From an uncultured Gammaproteobacteria bacterium (GTDB taxonomy: Bacteria > Pseudomonadota > Gammaproteobacteria > Steroidobacterales > Woeseiaceae), in NCBI GenBank assembly GCA_913063505.1, contig CAJXYT010000003.1, positions 1 through 60,721 of the forward strand: a stretch of 60,721 bases of DNA. The letters are read 5' to 3'. Under the pieces are notes generated by a model, which was given only the letters and a program-made list of their open reading frames with translations, made no database searches and had not been told where the DNA came from. Positions 37,301 to 48,878 of this stretch are shown here, in pieces. Within the stretch, counting starts at the first letter, position 1, and each line of letters opens with the position of its first letter. The translations under genes were made by a program, and so were the position numbers.

Positions 37301-38697
37301 ATCTGATCACCATCGAAGTCAGCGTTGAACGCGGTACATACGAGGGGGTGCAGCTGGATAGCCTTACCTTCGATCAGTACCGGCTCAAATGCCTGAATAC
37401 CCAAGCGGTGAAGCGTAGGTGCACGGTTCAACATAACTGGGTGCTCACGAATAACCTCTTCGAGAATATCCCAGACTTCCGGACCTTCGCGCTCAACAAG
37501 ACGCTTGGCAGCCTTGATGGTTGTCGCTTCGCCGCGCAATTGCAGCTTTGAGAAGATAAAAGGCTTGAACAATTCCAAAGCCATCTTTTTTGGTAGACCG
37601 CATTGGTGTAATTTCAGTGTCGGACCAACAACGATTACAGAACGGCCGGAGTAGTCAACGCGTTTACCCAGAAGGTTCTGACGGAAACGACCCTGCTTGC
37701 CCTTAATCATGTCAGCAAGCGACTTCAGCGGACGCTTATTGGTGCCGGTAATAGCGCGGCCGCGGCGACCATTATCCAGCAATGCATCTACAGATTCCTG
37801 CAGCATTCGCTTTTCGTTACGTACGATAATGTCCGGGGCATTCAGCTCAAGAAGGCGACGCAGACGATTGTTGCGGTTGATTACGCGACGGTACAGATCA
37901 TTTAGATCCGAGGTTGCAAATCGACCGCCGTCCAGCGGCACCAACGGACGCAGATCCGGCGGCAATACTGGTAATATGGTCAGCACCATCCACTCAGGCT
38001 TATTGCCCGACTCGACGAAGCCTTCGATGAGCTTCAGACGTTTTGACAGTCGCTTGAGTTTCGTCTCGGACTTCGTCGCGCCCATGTCTTCACGGACTTT
38101 GATAATCTCGCGCTGCAAATCGATAGTCATTAGCATTTCGCGTACGGCTTCAGCACCCATGCGGGCATCGAATTCGTCACCATATTGCTCAAGAGCATCG
38201 AGGTACATTTCGTCTGTCATCAACTGGCCGCGTTCGAGTTCAGTCATACCCGGCTCGACGACGACGAACGCCTCGAAGTACAGAACACGCTCAATCTCTC
38301 GCAGAGTCATATCGAGCATGAGGCCGATACGCGATGGCAATGATTTCAGAAACCAGATATGCGCGACCGGGCTCGCCAGATCGATGTGCGCCATGCGCTC
38401 ACGGCGAACCTTGGTCTGTGTAACTTCAACGCCACACTTTTCGCAAACAACGCCACGATGTTTCAGTCGCTTGTACTTTCCACACAGGCACTCATAGTCT
38501 TTGATGGGGCCAAAAATCTTGGCACAGAACAGACCATCTCGCTCTGGTTTGAAAGTACGATAGTTGATGGTTTCCGGCTTCTTAACTTCGCCGAAAGACC
38601 ATGACCGAATCATATCCGGAGAAGCCAAACCGATGCGAATCGCATCGAAGTCATCAACCGGATTCTGATACTTAAAAAGCTTAAGAAGATCTTTCAT
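34342..38697 (-). CDS. rpoC: RNA polymerase beta' subunit
   Basis: 1451 aa, [16 protein letters not shown]. Confidence 0.99.
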   Translation of the reverse strand: MKDLLKLFKYQNPVDDFDAIRIGLASPDMIRSWSFGEVKKPETINYRTFKPERDGLFCAKIFGPIKDYECLCGKYKRLKHRGVVCEKCGVEVTQTKVRRERMAHIDLASPVAHIWFLKSLPSRIGLMLDMTLREIERVLYFEAFVVVEPGMTELERGQLMTDEMYLDALEQYGDEFDARMGAEAVREMLMTIDLQREIIKVREDMGATKSETKLKRLSKRLKLIEGFVESGNKPEWMVLTILPVLPPDLRPLVPLDGGRFATSDLNDLYRRVINRNNRLRRLLELNAPDIIVRNEKRMLQESVDALLDNGRRGRAITGTNKRPLKSLADMIKGKQGRFRQNLLGKRVDYSGRSVIVVGPTLKLHQCGLPKKMALELFKPFIFSKLQLRGEATTIKAAKRLVEREGPEVWDILEEVIREHPVMLNRAPTLHRLGIQAFEPVLIEGKAIQLHPLVCTAFNADFDGDQMAVHVPLSIEAQLETRALMMSSNNILSPANGDPIIVPSQDVVLGLYYMTRTRVNAKGEGMILANLDEAQRAFEAGAAELQASVKIRVTIHEQNEDGELVEVTRLLDTTVGRALLSGILPKGMEFTHVNRNMTKKAISNVLNACYRQLGLKKTVVFADKLMYTGFRHATLAGVSVGVNDMVVPESKEAILAVAEAEVKEIQDQYGSGLVTDGERYNKVVDIWSRTNDQVAKAMMDKLGSETVTDSKGKKVEQESFNSIYMMADSGARGSAAQIRQLAGMRGLMAKPDGSIIETPITANFREGLDVLQYFISTHGARKGLADTALKTANSGYLTRRLVDVAQDLVITEIDCETRNGVAMAPIVEGGDIVEPLRDRVLGRVLAEPVLIPGTDTVVCDAGTMLDEATVQKLDDLKVDHMMVRSPITCEIRYGVCSQCYGRDLARGHRINIGEAVGVIAAQSIGEPGTQLTMRTFHIGGAASRSAAINNIEIKSNGVAQLRNIKTVAHHKGYLVAVSRSGEIIVHNEQGQERERYKVPYGATITIGDGANVTQGQILANWDPHTHPVVTEVEGKIKFEDFIDGITVTEQVDEFTGLTSIVVLDPKSRTGSGKDLRPVAKLIDDDGVEICFANTEIPAVYALPVGAIISLADGAKVSVGDIIARIPQESSKTRDITGGLPRVADLFEARKPKEPAIMAEHTGTVSFGKETKGKRRLVITGETDGYEELIPKWRHLNVFEGEQVARGEIIADGEPNPHDILRLRGVENLANYLVKEIQDVYRLQGVKINDKHIEVIIRQMLRKVIVATPGESNYLRGEQIDKARFFEVEEQLQAQKKEPLTIDPILLGITKASLATESFISAASFQETTRVLTEASVRGLRDDLRGLKENVIVGRLIPAGTGFAHHADRRRTREQDLSEQLKLLEETQKVAAEAAEALEAIGGGLEAEIMADVEAGIEAVTEVEAETVADAEPVVAAADADAAVEGGEETTPA

Positions 38698-41600
38698 TAG
38701 TCTGTCTCCAGCTCAATGTTGATGCCTAAGGATCTAATCTCCTTAACCAATACGTTGAACGATTCTGGCATGCCCGCGTCCATATAGTGCTCACCATCCA
38801 CGATGTTCTTATACATCTTGGTGCGACCCTGAACGTCATCCGACTTGACTGTCAGCATTTCCTGCAAAGTGTAAGCGGCGCCGTAGGCCTCAAGCGCCCA
38901 AACTTCCATCTCACCAAAGCGCTGCCCACCAAACTGAGCCTTACCACCCAGCGGCTGCTGAGTAACGAGACTGTATGGTCCGGTAGAGCGCGCATGCATC
39001 TTGTCGTCAACCAGGTGATTGAGTTTCAGCATGTACATGTAGCCAACAGTGACATCGCGATCAAACTTGTCGCCCGTGCGACCGTCCCACAACGTGGACT
39101 GTCCTGAAGCGTCAAAATCAGCAAGCTCAAGGAGACCCTTGATCTCGGCCTCGGAAGCACCGTCAAATACCGGTGTTGCCGTAGGCACACCATTCGTCAG
39201 GTTACCTGCTAATTCGATGATCTCCTGATCGCTGAACGATTTGAGATCTTCGACTTTGCCGCCAGTCTTGTTGTAGACAGCATCCAGGAACTGGCGAAGC
39301 TTGGTGACCGACTCTTGCGCTTTAAGCATTCGCTCAATCTTCTTGCCAACGCCCATTGCTGCCCAGCCAAGATGCGTTTCCAGCACCTGGCCTACGTTCA
39401 TTCGCGACGGCACACCCAATGGGTTCAATACGATATCGACCGGATTTCCGTCTTCAAGATAAGGCATATCTTCAACCGGAACGATCGTAGATATGACACC
39501 CTTGTTACCATGACGTCCAGCCATCTTGTCGCCTGGTTGAATCCTGCGTTTCACGGCCAGATACACCTTAACCATTTTCAAAACACCTGGGGCCAGATCA
39601 TCACCAGCTGTAATCTTGGTCTTCTTCACATCGAAACGACGATCGAACTCTTCATGCTGTAACTTCAGACGTTCAAACGCCTTCTGCAACTGCTCATTCG
39701 CGTCATCATTCTTAAGGCGTATTTCGAACCACTGCTCACGCGCCAACTCATCAAGATAGGTCTTTGTAATTTTGCTGCCGGACTTCAACTGGTTCGGTCC
39801 GCCTTGCGCCATCTTGCCAGTGAGCATTCTTTCTACACGCTCATAGATATCTTCTTCAAGAATGCGCAGTGTGTCATCGAGATCTTTGCGAACACTTTCG
39901 AGTTCGGATTTTTCGATCGACAGCGCCCGATGGTCTTTCTCAACACCATCGCGAGTAAATACGCGAACGTCGATGACCGTGCCATCCATACCTGGTGGAA
40001 CACGAAGACTGGTGTCTTTAACATCAGAGGCCTTCTCACCGAAAATCGCACGCAGGAGTTTCTCTTCTGGTGTTAACTGTGTCTCGCCTTTCGGCGTGAC
40101 TTTGCCCACTAGAATGTCGCCTGATTTCACTTCGGCACCAATAAACGCAATTCCGGATTCGTCAAGTTTCGCGAGAGCGGTATCACCGACGTTAGGAATA
40201 TCCGAAGTGATATCTTCAGAGCCCAGCTTCGTATCACGAGCCACACATTGTAGTTCTTCAATATGAATCGTCGTAAACCGGTCTTCCTTAACGACGCGCT
40301 CTGATATCAGAATCGAGTCCTCAAAGTTGTAACCATTCCACGGCATGAACGCGACCTTGAGGTTCTGCCCCAACGCCAATTCACCCATGTCGGTCGACGG
40401 TCCGTCGGCCATAACATCACCAGCAGCAATCAAGTCGCCGTTCTTGACCAGAGGTTTCTGGTTAATACAGGTGTTCTGGTTCGAACGTGTGTACTTGGTC
40501 AGGTTGTAGATATCTACGCCTGGCTCTGCAGCAGTTGTCTCGTCATCATTTACACGAACAACAATGCGTGAGGCATCAACAGAATCGACGCGACCACCAC
40601 GGCGGGCAACAACGGTTACACCGGAGTCAATCGCAACAGCGCGCTCGATGCCGGTTCCAACCAAAGGCGCTTCTGCGCGCAATGTCGGTACTGCCTGGCG
40701 TTGCATGTTCGATCCCATGAGTGCGCGGTTAGCATCATCATGCTCAAGGAATGGAATCAATGCCGCAGCAACGGAGACGATCTGACGCGGACTAACATCC
40801 ATGTAACTGATGTCAGCCGGAGCAGCGAGCGTTGTTTCATTCTTGAAGCGTACCGCAACAAGGTCGTCAACTAACTTGCCGTTCTTATCCATGTCAGCGT
40901 TCGCCTGGGCAACCATGTACTGGCTTTCCTCGATCGCTGAAAGATAATCGATGTCCATTGTCGCCTTGCCATTCTTGACGCGACGATACGGTGTCTCAAG
41001 GAATCCGTAGTCGTTGGTCCGCGCATAAACAGCCAGCGAGTTGATCAAACCAATATTCGGTCCTTCAGGTGTCTCAATCGGGCAAACACGGCCGTAGTGA
41101 GTCGGATGAACGTCACGAACTTCAAAGCCTGCGCGTTCACGTGTCAAGCCACCTGGCCCAAGCGCCGAAACGCGACGTTTGTGAGTCACTTCTGAAAGCG
41201 GATTGTTCTGATCCATGAACTGCGACAACTGCGAGGAGCCGAAGAACTCTTTGACCGCTGCAGCCACCGGCTTAGCATTGATCATGTCTTGCGGCATGAG
41301 GCCATCGGCCTCTGCTTGCGTCAGGCGCTCCTTAACGGCACGCTCAACTCGAACCAGACCAACGCGGAACGCGTTCTCTGCCATCTCACCAACACTTCTT
41401 ACACGACGGTTGCCAAGGTGATCGATGTCATCAACCGTACCGAAACCGTTACGGATGTTGATCAGCGTTGAGAGCACATCAAGGATGTCGTCCTTGTTCA
41501 GAACACCTTCGCCTTCTGAATTATCGCGCCCCACGCGACGGTTGAACTTCATACGTCCAACGCCTGACAGATCATAGCGATCCGGATTAAAGAACAAGTT

Positions 41601-42776
41601 CTGGAACAGGTTCTCGGCAGCTTCCTTGGTAGGAGGCTCGCCCGGTCGCATCATGCGATAGATCTCAACCAACGCCTCAAGACGAGTCGTGGATGGATCA
41701 ATATTGAGCGTATTCGAGATGAACGGACCGCTATCGAGATCATTCACATAAAGCGTGCTGATCTGCTCAATACCCGCAGCAATGAGTTGCTCGATTAGTT
41801 CGGCGGTCAATTCGGCGTTTGCTGGTGCCAGCAATTCACCGGTCTCGGTATCAACGATATCCTGCGACAGGCGATGACCCTCGAGATACTCATTCGGCAC
41901 GACCAATTTTTCGACTGTAGATTTCATCATGTCACGGACGTGCTTTGCAGTAATGCGCTTGCCGTCCTCAACAATCAATTTGCGGCCAAGCTTGATATCG
42001 AAAGCCGCTGTGTCACCGCGAAGTCGCTCCGGCACCAAGGCCATCTTGATTTCTTTCTCAGAGAGATAGAACTCGTTGTTCTCGAAGAACAATTCGAGCA
42101 TTTCCTCGTTGTTCATGCCCAGCGCACGAAGAATAATCGTTACAGGCAATTTACGACGGCGATCGATTCGAGCGAAAACAGAATCCTTCGGATCGAACTC
42201 AAAGTCGAGCCATGAACCACGGTAGGGGATCACGCGTGCTGAAAACAACAACTTACCTGAGCTATGCGTCTTGCCCTTATCATGGTCAAAGAACACACCC
42301 GGAGAGCGATGCAACTGAGAAACGATCACGCGCTCAGTACCGTTCACTACAAACGTTCCATGGTCGGTCATCAACGGCATTTCACCGAGATAAACTTCCT
42401 GCTCGCGAATATCCTTAACGGGCTTAGGCGTACCGCTAGCTTCCTTGTCATAAATGACCAGACGAACCAGTACACGGATCGGAGCAGCGTAGGTCAAACC
42501 ACGCATTTGACATTCTTTGACGTCAAATACAGGTTCGCCCAAGCGATAGCTCACATACTCAAGCGCTGCATTGCCTGAGTAGCTGACGATCGGGAATACG
42601 GATTGGAAAGCCGCGTGCAGACCTTTGTCGTCACGCTCCTCAACCGTTTTGGATGTCTGCAGAAACTTAGCGTACGAATCAACTTGAATCGACAGCAGAT
42701 ATGGCACGTCCAAAATTGTTGGACGTTTGCCAAAGTTCTTGCGGATACGTTTTTTCTCTGTGAATGAATATGCCAT
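38697..42776 (-). CDS. rpoB: RNA polymerase beta subunit
   Basis: 1359 aa, [27 protein letters not shown]. Confidence 0.99.
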   Translation of the reverse strand: MAYSFTEKKRIRKNFGKRPTILDVPYLLSIQVDSYAKFLQTSKTVEERDDKGLHAAFQSVFPIVSYSGNAALEYVSYRLGEPVFDVKECQMRGLTYAAPIRVLVRLVIYDKEASGTPKPVKDIREQEVYLGEMPLMTDHGTFVVNGTERVIVSQLHRSPGVFFDHDKGKTHSSGKLLFSARVIPYRGSWLDFEFDPKDSVFARIDRRRKLPVTIILRALGMNNEEMLELFFENNEFYLSEKEIKMALVPERLRGDTAAFDIKLGRKLIVEDGKRITAKHVRDMMKSTVEKLVVPNEYLEGHRLSQDIVDTETGELLAPANAELTAELIEQLIAAGIEQISTLYVNDLDSGPFISNTLNIDPSTTRLEALVEIYRMMRPGEPPTKEAAENLFQNLFFNPDRYDLSGVGRMKFNRRVGRDNSEGEGVLNKDDILDVLSTLINIRNGFGTVDDIDHLGNRRVRSVGEMAENAFRVGLVRVERAVKERLTQAEADGLMPQDMINAKPVAAAVKEFFGSSQLSQFMDQNNPLSEVTHKRRVSALGPGGLTRERAGFEVRDVHPTHYGRVCPIETPEGPNIGLINSLAVYARTNDYGFLETPYRRVKNGKATMDIDYLSAIEESQYMVAQANADMDKNGKLVDDLVAVRFKNETTLAAPADISYMDVSPRQIVSVAAALIPFLEHDDANRALMGSNMQRQAVPTLRAEAPLVGTGIERAVAIDSGVTVVARRGGRVDSVDASRIVVRVNDDETTAAEPGVDIYNLTKYTRSNQNTCINQKPLVKNGDLIAAGDVMADGPSTDMGELALGQNLKVAFMPWNGYNFEDSILISERVVKEDRFTTIHIEELQCVARDTKLGSEDITSDIPNVGDTALAKLDESGIAFIGAEVKSGDILVGKVTPKGETQLTPEEKLLRAIFGEKASDVKDTSLRVPPGMDGTVIDVRVFTRDGVEKDHRALSIEKSELESVRKDLDDTLRILEEDIYERVERMLTGKMAQGGPNQLKSGSKITKTYLDELAREQWFEIRLKNDDANEQLQKAFERLKLQHEEFDRRFDVKKTKITAGDDLAPGVLKMVKVYLAVKRRIQPGDKMAGRHGNKGVISTIVPVEDMPYLEDGNPVDIVLNPLGVPSRMNVGQVLETHLGWAAMGVGKKIERMLKAQESVTKLRQFLDAVYNKTGGKVEDLKSFSDQEIIELAGNLTNGVPTATPVFDGASEAEIKGLLELADFDASGQSTLWDGRTGDKFDRDVTVGYMYMLKLNHLVDDKMHARSTGPYSLVTQQPLGGKAQFGGQRFGEMEVWALEAYGAAYTLQEMLTVKSDDVQGRTKMYKNIVDGEHYMDAGMPESFNVLVKEIRSLGINIELETD

Positions 42777-42910
42777 TCGAGAAGCCCTCGCTAGCCTCTA
42801 GTTAATAGACGCGGGCAAGCAGCCAACCGCATTGCGATTAGCTGCTCATCCGACTTTTCTTTCGCCCGACCGTCTATTGACAGTCGGTCAAGCATCTTAC
42901 GATGCAGCAA

Positions 42911-43285
42911 CTACTTGAGCTCGACAGCTGCGCCGGCTTCTTCTAGTTGTTTCTTAACATCTTCTGCTTCGTCCTTGGAAACGCCTTCCTTAATCGTAGA
43001 AGGTGATCCTTCGACAGCGTCCTTGGCTTCTTTCAAGCCAAGTCCAGTGAGTGCGCGGACAGCTTTAATAACAGAAACCTTATTGGCTCCGAAGCTTGTC
43101 ATTACAACGTCAAATTCAGTCTGCTCTTCAGCAGCAGCACCTGCATCAGCAGCCGGAGCAGCAGCAGCTACAGGCGCAGCGGCAGAAACGCCCCACTCTT
43201 CTTCGAGCATTTTAACGAGTTCAACAACTTCCATTATTGGCTTAGCGCTCAATTCTTTGAGCAGATCTTCGTTTGATAGTGCCAT
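42911..43285 (-). CDS. rplL: 50S ribosomal protein L7/L12
   Basis: Ala-rich hinge, [25 protein letters not shown]. Confidence 0.99.
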   Translation of the reverse strand: MALSNEDLLKELSAKPIMEVVELVKMLEEEWGVSAAAPVAAAAPAADAGAAAEEQTEFDVVMTSFGANKVSVIKAVRALTGLGLKEAKDAVEGSPSTIKEGVSKDEAEDVKKQLEEAGAAVELK

Positions 43286-43333
43286 TTCTAATTCCTCAAT
43301 AATTTTCTAAATCCCTGAGTCAGGGATATAACG

Positions 43334-43858
43334 TTAAGCAGCTTCCTGATCACCACGCGCGGACATCGTCCGTGCGAGCATTGCAGGTGGTTCTGCGAAT
43401 ATGCGTACTAATTGGCTCATCGGTGCTACGAACACGCCAAGCAAAATTGCGCGAGCCTGATCCATCGTCGGCAGTTCTGCCAACTTTGCAAGATCAGACC
43501 CCGGCAGTAATTGCCCGCCGGCCGATAGCGATACCGCCTGCAGGGCTTCATGCCCTTTGGCGAAATCTTTGATAACCCTGGCAGCAGCACCTGGATCGTC
43601 TTTTGCAAATGCGAGAAGAATCGGACCCTTGAGCGTGTCCTGCATACACTCAAAATCGGTTCCGACGACAGCACGTTTTGCCAGCGAGTTTTTTACAACT
43701 CGCAAGTAAACGCCAGCGCTGCGTGCTTCTTTACGCAGCTCCGTCATTTCTCCAACAGTCAGACCTCTGTATTCAGCTGCAACAGCTGTGACAGAATCTC
43801 CTGCGACCGCATTTATCTCTTTGACAAAAGCTTTCTTGTCTTCGAGCTTCAATGCCAT
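43334..43858 (-). CDS. rplJ: 50S ribosomal protein L10
   Basis: AEYRGLTVGEMTELRKEARSAGVYLRVVKNSLAKRAV. Confidence 0.98.
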   Translation of the reverse strand: MALKLEDKKAFVKEINAVAGDSVTAVAAEYRGLTVGEMTELRKEARSAGVYLRVVKNSLAKRAVVGTDFECMQDTLKGPILLAFAKDDPGAAARVIKDFAKGHEALQAVSLSAGGQLLPGSDLAKLAELPTMDQARAILLGVFVAPMSQLVRIFAEPPAMLARTMSARGDQEAA

Positions 43859-43879
43859 GATTTACTCCTGACTTACGGT

Positions 43880-44088
43880 TATACAAATGGATGAAGACAA
43901 GCCTCACCCCCCAATTTAAGGAGCATCCACTCCCATGTCGGATGGATAACCGAAGCCGATTGAACTGACTCAGGTAACACCATCTACGTAGGCGTTTATT
44001 AAGACCAACCTCCAGGTTGATCACCTACGGTCTTTGACGACCACCGCATCCTTGCGGCTAGCGTGAAGACGCCCGAGGGCATCTTCAC
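43880..44088 (-). promoter_or_regulatory. rplJ (L10) leader region with several hairpins
   Basis: 258-nt rplA-rplJ gap; CGTAGG...CAACC tgga GGTTG...CCTACG and GTGAAGATGCCctcgGGCGTCTTCAC; position matches known L10-leader location. Confidence 0.55.
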
Positions 44089-44116
44089 ACATTCTTTTTG
44101 ATCGCTTACTTGTCGT

Positions 44117-44812
44117 TTATGCCTCGACAGTTGATCGATCAACAGCTACACCCGGACCCATCGTTGATGAGATGGTTAGCTTTTTGACGTATGAACCTTT
44201 TGCAGACGCTGGCTTCGCTTTCTTAAGATCAGCGAGCAACGTGTTCAGATTTTCTTTAAGTGCATCCACTTCGAAGTCCGCACGACCAATTGCGCAATGG
44301 ATAATTCCAGCCTTGTCGGTGCGGTAACGCACCTGACCGGCCTTAGCATTCTTAACTGCAGTTTCGACATCAGCTGTAACCGTACCGACCTTCGGATTAG
44401 GCATCAGGCCACGTGGACCAAGAATCTGGCCGAGCTGACCAACGACGCGCATAGCGTCAGGAGTCGCAATCACCACATCGAAATTCATCTCGCCACCCTT
44501 GACGGCTTCAGCAAGATCGTCGAATCCAACGATATCTGCACCAGCAGCAGTCGCTTTGTCTGCATTTTCGCCTTGGGCGAATACTGCGACGCGAACCGTC
44601 TTACCGGTGCCATTTGGCAATACTGTCGATCCACGAACAACCTGATCCGACTTACGAGGATCAACGCCGAGGTTCACAGAGACATCAATGCTCTCCGGAA
44701 ATTTCGCTGTTGCATGCTCTTTTACGAGGCCGAGCGCGGTGTCGATTTCATAGGTCGTCTCTGAGTCAATCTTTTTGAGAGCGACTTTTCTTCTTTTGGT
44801 GAGCTTAGCCAT
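44117..44812 (-). CDS. rplA: 50S ribosomal protein L1
   Basis: 231 aa, [22 protein letters not shown]. Confidence 0.99.
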   Translation of the reverse strand: MAKLTKRRKVALKKIDSETTYEIDTALGLVKEHATAKFPESIDVSVNLGVDPRKSDQVVRGSTVLPNGTGKTVRVAVFAQGENADKATAAGADIVGFDDLAEAVKGGEMNFDVVIATPDAMRVVGQLGQILGPRGLMPNPKVGTVTADVETAVKNAKAGQVRYRTDKAGIIHCAIGRADFEVDALKENLNTLLADLKKAKPASAKGSYVKKLTISSTMGPGVAVDRSTVEA

Positions 44813-45246
44813 TAGTTCACTCCCTCAACGTCGATTCCCATGCTTCGAGCCGTGCCGGCGATAGTGCGAACAGCGGCATCCATATCAGCGGCCGTCAGGT
44901 CGGTCATTTTAGTCGTAGCAATCTCTTCGAGCTGCGCACGATTAACCTTACCAATCTTGTCGGTGTTCGGTGTTCCAGAGCCCTTCTTCAGGCCGGCCGC
45001 TTTAAGAAGCAGAACAGCCGCGGGCGGAGTCTTAGTAATAAACGTGAAACTACGGTCGCTGTAAACAGTAATTACAACGGGAATCGGCAGTCCGGGCTCG
45101 GTACCTTGGGTCTGAGCGTTAAACGCCTTACAGAACTCCATGATATTTACACCATGCTGGCCAAGAGCAGGGCCAACGGGGGGAGATGGATTCGCCTTAC
45201 CCGCAGGAACCTGTAGCTTTATATAGCTGGCAACTTTCTTCGCCAT
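44812..45246 (-). CDS. rplK: 50S ribosomal protein L11
   Basis: [34 protein letters not shown]. Confidence 0.99.
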   Translation of the reverse strand: MAKKVASYIKLQVPAGKANPSPPVGPALGQHGVNIMEFCKAFNAQTQGTEPGLPIPVVITVYSDRSFTFITKTPPAAVLLLKAAGLKKGSGTPNTDKIGKVNRAQLEEIATTKMTDLTAADMDAAVRTIAGTARSMGIDVEGVN

Positions 45247-45338
45247 TTTAATTTCCTCTCGAGTTCAAGCGCCCTTTCGAGCTCCTCGTATGTTGTTATA
45301 TTCGCGACCAAAAACACCCAAAGGGCGCAAAGTCACTA

Positions 45339-45881
45339 CTACGCTTTTTCTATTTGGCCGAAGTCCAGTTCTACCGGCGTTGACCGCCCGAGGATCTGTA
45401 CTCCAACCTGAATTCTGCTTTTCTCATAATTCACTTGCTCAACTACTCCAGAGAAGTCATTGAACGGTCCATCTGTAACGCGGACAACTTCGCCCGGCTC
45501 GAACAATACTTTCGGCCGTGGCTTATCAACACCTTCCTGAACGCGTTGCAAAATACGATCAGCTTCTTTTTCGGTAATCGGCGCCGGTCGATCGCTTGAT
45601 CCACCAATAAATCCGAGTACCTTGGGTACTTCTTTGACGAGATGCCATGTCTCGTCATCCATTTCCATTTGTACGAGAACATAACCCGGGAAAAACTTGC
45701 GCTCACTACGACGTTTCGCGCCTTCACGCATCTCAACTACTTCTTCAGTTGGGACTAGGATTTCTCCAAACTTGTCCTGCAGTCCCATGCGCTCAATCCG
45801 CTCTTCAAGAGCGCTCTTAACGCGATGCTCAAAGTTCGAATAGGCGTGTACGATATACCAACGTAGGGGCGCTGCAGTCAT
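45339..45881 (-). CDS. nusG: Transcription termination/antitermination protein NusG
   Basis: [40 protein letters not shown]. Confidence 0.99.
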   Translation of the reverse strand: MTAAPLRWYIVHAYSNFEHRVKSALEERIERMGLQDKFGEILVPTEEVVEMREGAKRRSERKFFPGYVLVQMEMDDETWHLVKEVPKVLGFIGGSSDRPAPITEKEADRILQRVQEGVDKPRPKVLFEPGEVVRVTDGPFNDFSGVVEQVNYEKSRIQVGVQILGRSTPVELDFGQIEKA

Positions 45882-45915
45882 TTCTCTATATTCCGTTCGT
45901 TCAGTTCAGCTGGCG

Positions 45916-46305
45916 CTAGCCAACCAAATAAGAAACCAGCTTGAGTAGGCCCATGTCGAGCAACCAAAAAAACACCATCATGACAGCAGTAAAAACGAAA
46001 ACAGCAATTGCTGTTTGCGTGGTTTCCTGTTTTGTCGGCCAGACTACCTTGCGGATTTCGACGCGTGAGCCTTGAATGAAGTGCCAGAGCCTTTGACCCT
46101 GAGCGCTCGTCATAGCTATCGCGGTACCCACTGCCGTTCCACCCAATACCATTAAAACACGGACAGCCTGCGGCAAACTCGTCGCAGCTACTCCCGTATC
46201 AAAATAATAATAGGCATACAGTCCGCCGACGACCGCAAATGCTGCGACCAGCAGCTTGAGGGTATCGAGCATGCCGCTCTGTAATGTTTCTGTTTGTGCA
46301 CTCAT
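45916..46305 (-). CDS. secE: Preprotein translocase SecE
   Basis: EIRKVVWPTKQETTQTAIAVFVFTAVMMVFFWLLD. Confidence 0.97.
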   Translation of the reverse strand: MSAQTETLQSGMLDTLKLLVAAFAVVGGLYAYYYFDTGVAATSLPQAVRVLMVLGGTAVGTAIAMTSAQGQRLWHFIQGSRVEIRKVVWPTKQETTQTAIAVFVFTAVMMVFFWLLDMGLLKLVSYLVG

Positions 46306-46330
46306 GTTTTTCTAAGACCAATTGCTCAAA

Positions 46331-46406
46331 TGGCAGGCCAGGAGGGAATCGAACCCCCAACCTGCGGTTTTGGAGACCGCCGCTCTGCCAATTGAGCTAC
46401 TGGCCT
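46331..46406 (-). tRNA. tRNA-Trp(CCA)
   Basis: AGGCCAG...CTCCAAA anticodon loop...GGTTCGATTCC...CTGGCCTGCCA; CCA encoded. Confidence 0.97.
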
Positions 46407-46412
46407 AAATTT

Positions 46413-47603
46413 TTACTCAATAACTTTCGCGACAACACCAGCGCCAACAGTACGACCGCCTTCGCGAATAGCGAAACGCAGACCGTCTTCCATAGCAATC
46501 GGTGCAATCAGTTCAACAACCATCTGGACATTATCGCCCGGCATTACCATCTCTGTGTCTTTCGGCAACTCACAAGCGCCTGTTACGTCTGTCGTTCTAA
46601 AATAGAACTGTGGACGATAGCCCTTGAAGAATGGCGTGTGACGACCACCCTCGTCTTTAGTCAGAATGTAAACTTCTGCCTCGAACTTCGTGTGCGGTGT
46701 GATCGATCCTGGCTTAGCCAGTACCTGGCCACGCTCAACGTCTTCACGCTTTGTGCCACGCAGAAGAACACCAACGTTATCACCAGCTTCTCCGCGATCC
46801 AACAACTTGCGGAACATCTCAACACCCGTACAGGTTGTCTTCTCGGTATCTTTGATACCAACAATCGCAAGCTCATCACCCACGTTAACAACACCACGTT
46901 CGATACGACCGGTAACAACCGTGCCGCGACCTGAGATAGAAAACACATCCTCAACCGGCATCAGGAAGTCACCATCAATGGCGCGGTCCGGCTGCGGGAA
47001 GTAAGTGTCCATCGCTTCAACCAGCTTCACAACTGACGGAATACCGATGTCAGACGTATCGCCTTCAAAGGCCTTCAATGCAGAACCAGTGACGATCGGT
47101 GTGTCGTCGCCCGGGAACTCGTAAGTCGACAGAAGATCACGGATCTCCATCTCAACCAGCTCCAGAAGCTCGTCATCATCAACCTGATCGGCTTTATTCA
47201 TGTACACAACGATGTGCGGTACACCAACCTGACGAGCAAGCAGGATGTGCTCACGCGTTTGTGGCATTGGGCCATCGGCTGCTGAACAAACCAAGATAGC
47301 GCCATCCATCTGCGCTGCGCCCGTGATCATATTCTTCACGTAATCTGCGTGTCCCGGGCAATCTACGTGAGCGTAGTGACGATTAGCACTCTCATACTCA
47401 ACGTGCGCTGTCGCAATCGTGATACCACGTTCGCGCTCTTCGGGAGCGTTATCAATCTGATCGTAAGCCGATACAGAACCACCGTGCAGCTCAGCCATGC
47501 ACTTCGTCAGTGCCGCTGTCAGCGTCGTCTTACCATGATCTACGTGGCCAATCGTGCCAACGTTCATATGGGGCTTATTTCTCTCAAATTTTTCTTTAGA
47601 CAT
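46413..47603 (-). CDS. tufB: Elongation factor Tu, copy in tRNA-tufB operon
   Basis: 396 aa identical to the other Tuf; tRNA-tufB-tRNA-Trp-secE-nusG context. Confidence 0.99.
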   Translation of the reverse strand: MSKEKFERNKPHMNVGTIGHVDHGKTTLTAALTKCMAELHGGSVSAYDQIDNAPEERERGITIATAHVEYESANRHYAHVDCPGHADYVKNMITGAAQMDGAILVCSAADGPMPQTREHILLARQVGVPHIVVYMNKADQVDDDELLELVEMEIRDLLSTYEFPGDDTPIVTGSALKAFEGDTSDIGIPSVVKLVEAMDTYFPQPDRAIDGDFLMPVEDVFSISGRGTVVTGRIERGVVNVGDELAIVGIKDTEKTTCTGVEMFRKLLDRGEAGDNVGVLLRGTKREDVERGQVLAKPGSITPHTKFEAEVYILTKDEGGRHTPFFKGYRPQFYFRTTDVTGACELPKDTEMVMPGDNVQMVVELIAPIAMEDGLRFAIREGGRTVGAGVVAKVIE

Positions 47604-47645
47604 TACCTTTCCTGCTTATCTAAATTAAAAAAAACTTACTATTTT

Positions 47646-47669
47646 TCGCGGCTTGGAGCCGCCCCTACA
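47646..47669 (-). repeat. REP-like palindrome, copy in tRNA-Thr-tufB gap
   Basis: Minus TGTAGGGGCGGCTccaAGCCGCGA. Confidence 0.75.
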
Positions 47670-47674
47670 AACTA

Positions 47675-47749
47675 TGGAGCCCACACCCGGATTTGAACCG
47701 GGGGCCTCTTCCTTACCAAGGAAGTGCTCTACCCCTGAGCTATGTGGGC
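47675..47749 (-). tRNA. tRNA-Thr(GGT)
   Basis: GCCCACATAGCTCAGGGGTAGAGCACTTCCTTGGTAAGGAAG...GTGGGCTCCA. Confidence 0.97.
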
Positions 47750-47795
47750 AATTCAATCTGCGAATCACTCAGAGCTTCAACACATCCGTCCAATA

Positions 47796-47869
47796 TGGAG
47801 CGGGTGATGGGAATCGAACCCACATTAGCAGCTTGGAAGGCTGAGGTTCTACCGTTGAACTACACCCGC
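47796..47869 (-). tRNA. tRNA-Gly(TCC)
   Basis: GCGGGTGTAGTTCAACGGTAGAACCTCAGCCTTCCAAGCTG...CACCCGCTCCA. Confidence 0.97.
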
Positions 47870-48093
47870 CTGATATTGAAACCTTCTAACTCTTCCTCTT
47901 GAACCACGACACCTTAATACAGGCATGATTTGTATCTCGCTCGCATCGCATCGTCTCGACGGTCATTTCGCCCTTTATTTGGCGTACAAAAATCCTGACA
48001 GTTTTATTGTTCTGACTGTCCGTACATCATATGTCCTGCCTTAAACGTCACACCGCTAGCCTTTGGCTATATTCTCCCAGCCGCACCATTATC

Positions 48094-48179
48094 TGGTGGA
48101 GGGGGTAGGATTCGAACCTACGTAGGCATAAGCCAGCAGATTTACAGTCTGCCCTCGTTGGCCGCTTGAGTACCCCTCC
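48094..48179 (-). tRNA. tRNA-Tyr(GTA)
   Basis: 86-nt class II tRNA, CAGACTGTAAATCTG anticodon arm, CCACCA 3' end. Confidence 0.97.
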
Positions 48180-48195
48180 GACAAGCAAGCCGCGC

Positions 48196-48224
48196 ATTGT
48201 CTGATTACGCCGCCCTACTGTCAA
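48196..48224 (-). promoter_or_regulatory. Promoter of tRNA-tufB operon
   Basis: Minus TTGACA-N17-GACAAT, GC-rich discriminator gcgcggc, just upstream of tRNA-Tyr. Confidence 0.7.
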
Positions 48225-48319
48225 CAGCTAAACGGTTGATTCTTGATATTTCTGCCGTATTGGGTAATGCGGTAGAAACAAATGATTGAAGCGCTGATTC
48301 AGTCCAAATCGGTCAATCT

Positions 48320-48826
48320 TTAGCCAGATTTTGCCCAATGCCACGGCTCAAAGATGAAGCCCTGCCTATTTTCACGCGGATAACTCATGGAAAAACCGAA
48401 TCGCACGGCGTTTTTTTTCAACCAGCCATACGCATCGGACGACTCGAACTCTTCTGTTAGCGGTCGCGATCCCGGCGACGCGATATCGATGGCACAGCCG
48501 GTGTGATGCTCGCTGAATCCAGGGGCTGCATTTACGGCGAGAATCTTTCTAACTGATTGACCTGCATTGATTTTTTTTCGAATCAAGCTTGCTTGGTACT
48601 CGACACTGCGAAATCCGGAAACAATCATCAACGTTATTCCGTCCTCTCGGGCCGCAGCCTGCATTTCCTGCCAACTGGCGGCTGTATTCGGTGTCAGACG
48701 TTGCATACGACCGACTAAATTAGGTCCCACATCGACCAATTCAACCGCTTCCTCGAAATTCGGCCGCGTGCCATCAACGTCGTAATCATCGGGGATGCCG
48801 AGTTCTATATGAAGTTCGCGTAGCAT
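48320..48826 (-). CDS. M15B-type D-alanyl-D-alanine carboxypeptidase (VanY-like)
   Basis: SGFRSVEYQASLI, SEHHTGCAIDIA, EPWHW; start taken at MLRELHIELG to avoid overlap with cmoA. Confidence 0.9.
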   Translation of the reverse strand: MLRELHIELGIPDDYDVDGTRPNFEEAVELVDVGPNLVGRMQRLTPNTAASWQEMQAAAREDGITLMIVSGFRSVEYQASLIRKKINAGQSVRKILAVNAAPGFSEHHTGCAIDIASPGSRPLTEEFESSDAYGWLKKNAVRFGFSMSYPRENRQGFIFEPWHWAKSG

Positions 48827-48878
48827 AGGTGGAATTGTACCTTCAGACGGGGCCGAGTGCTGGCGCAAATATATTCCG

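Noticed and set aside
37697-38497. 266-aa plus-strand ORF antisense to rpoC
   Set aside because: Low-complexity Arg/Ser-rich translation, fully antisense to a highly conserved gene; a codon-bias shadow ORF.
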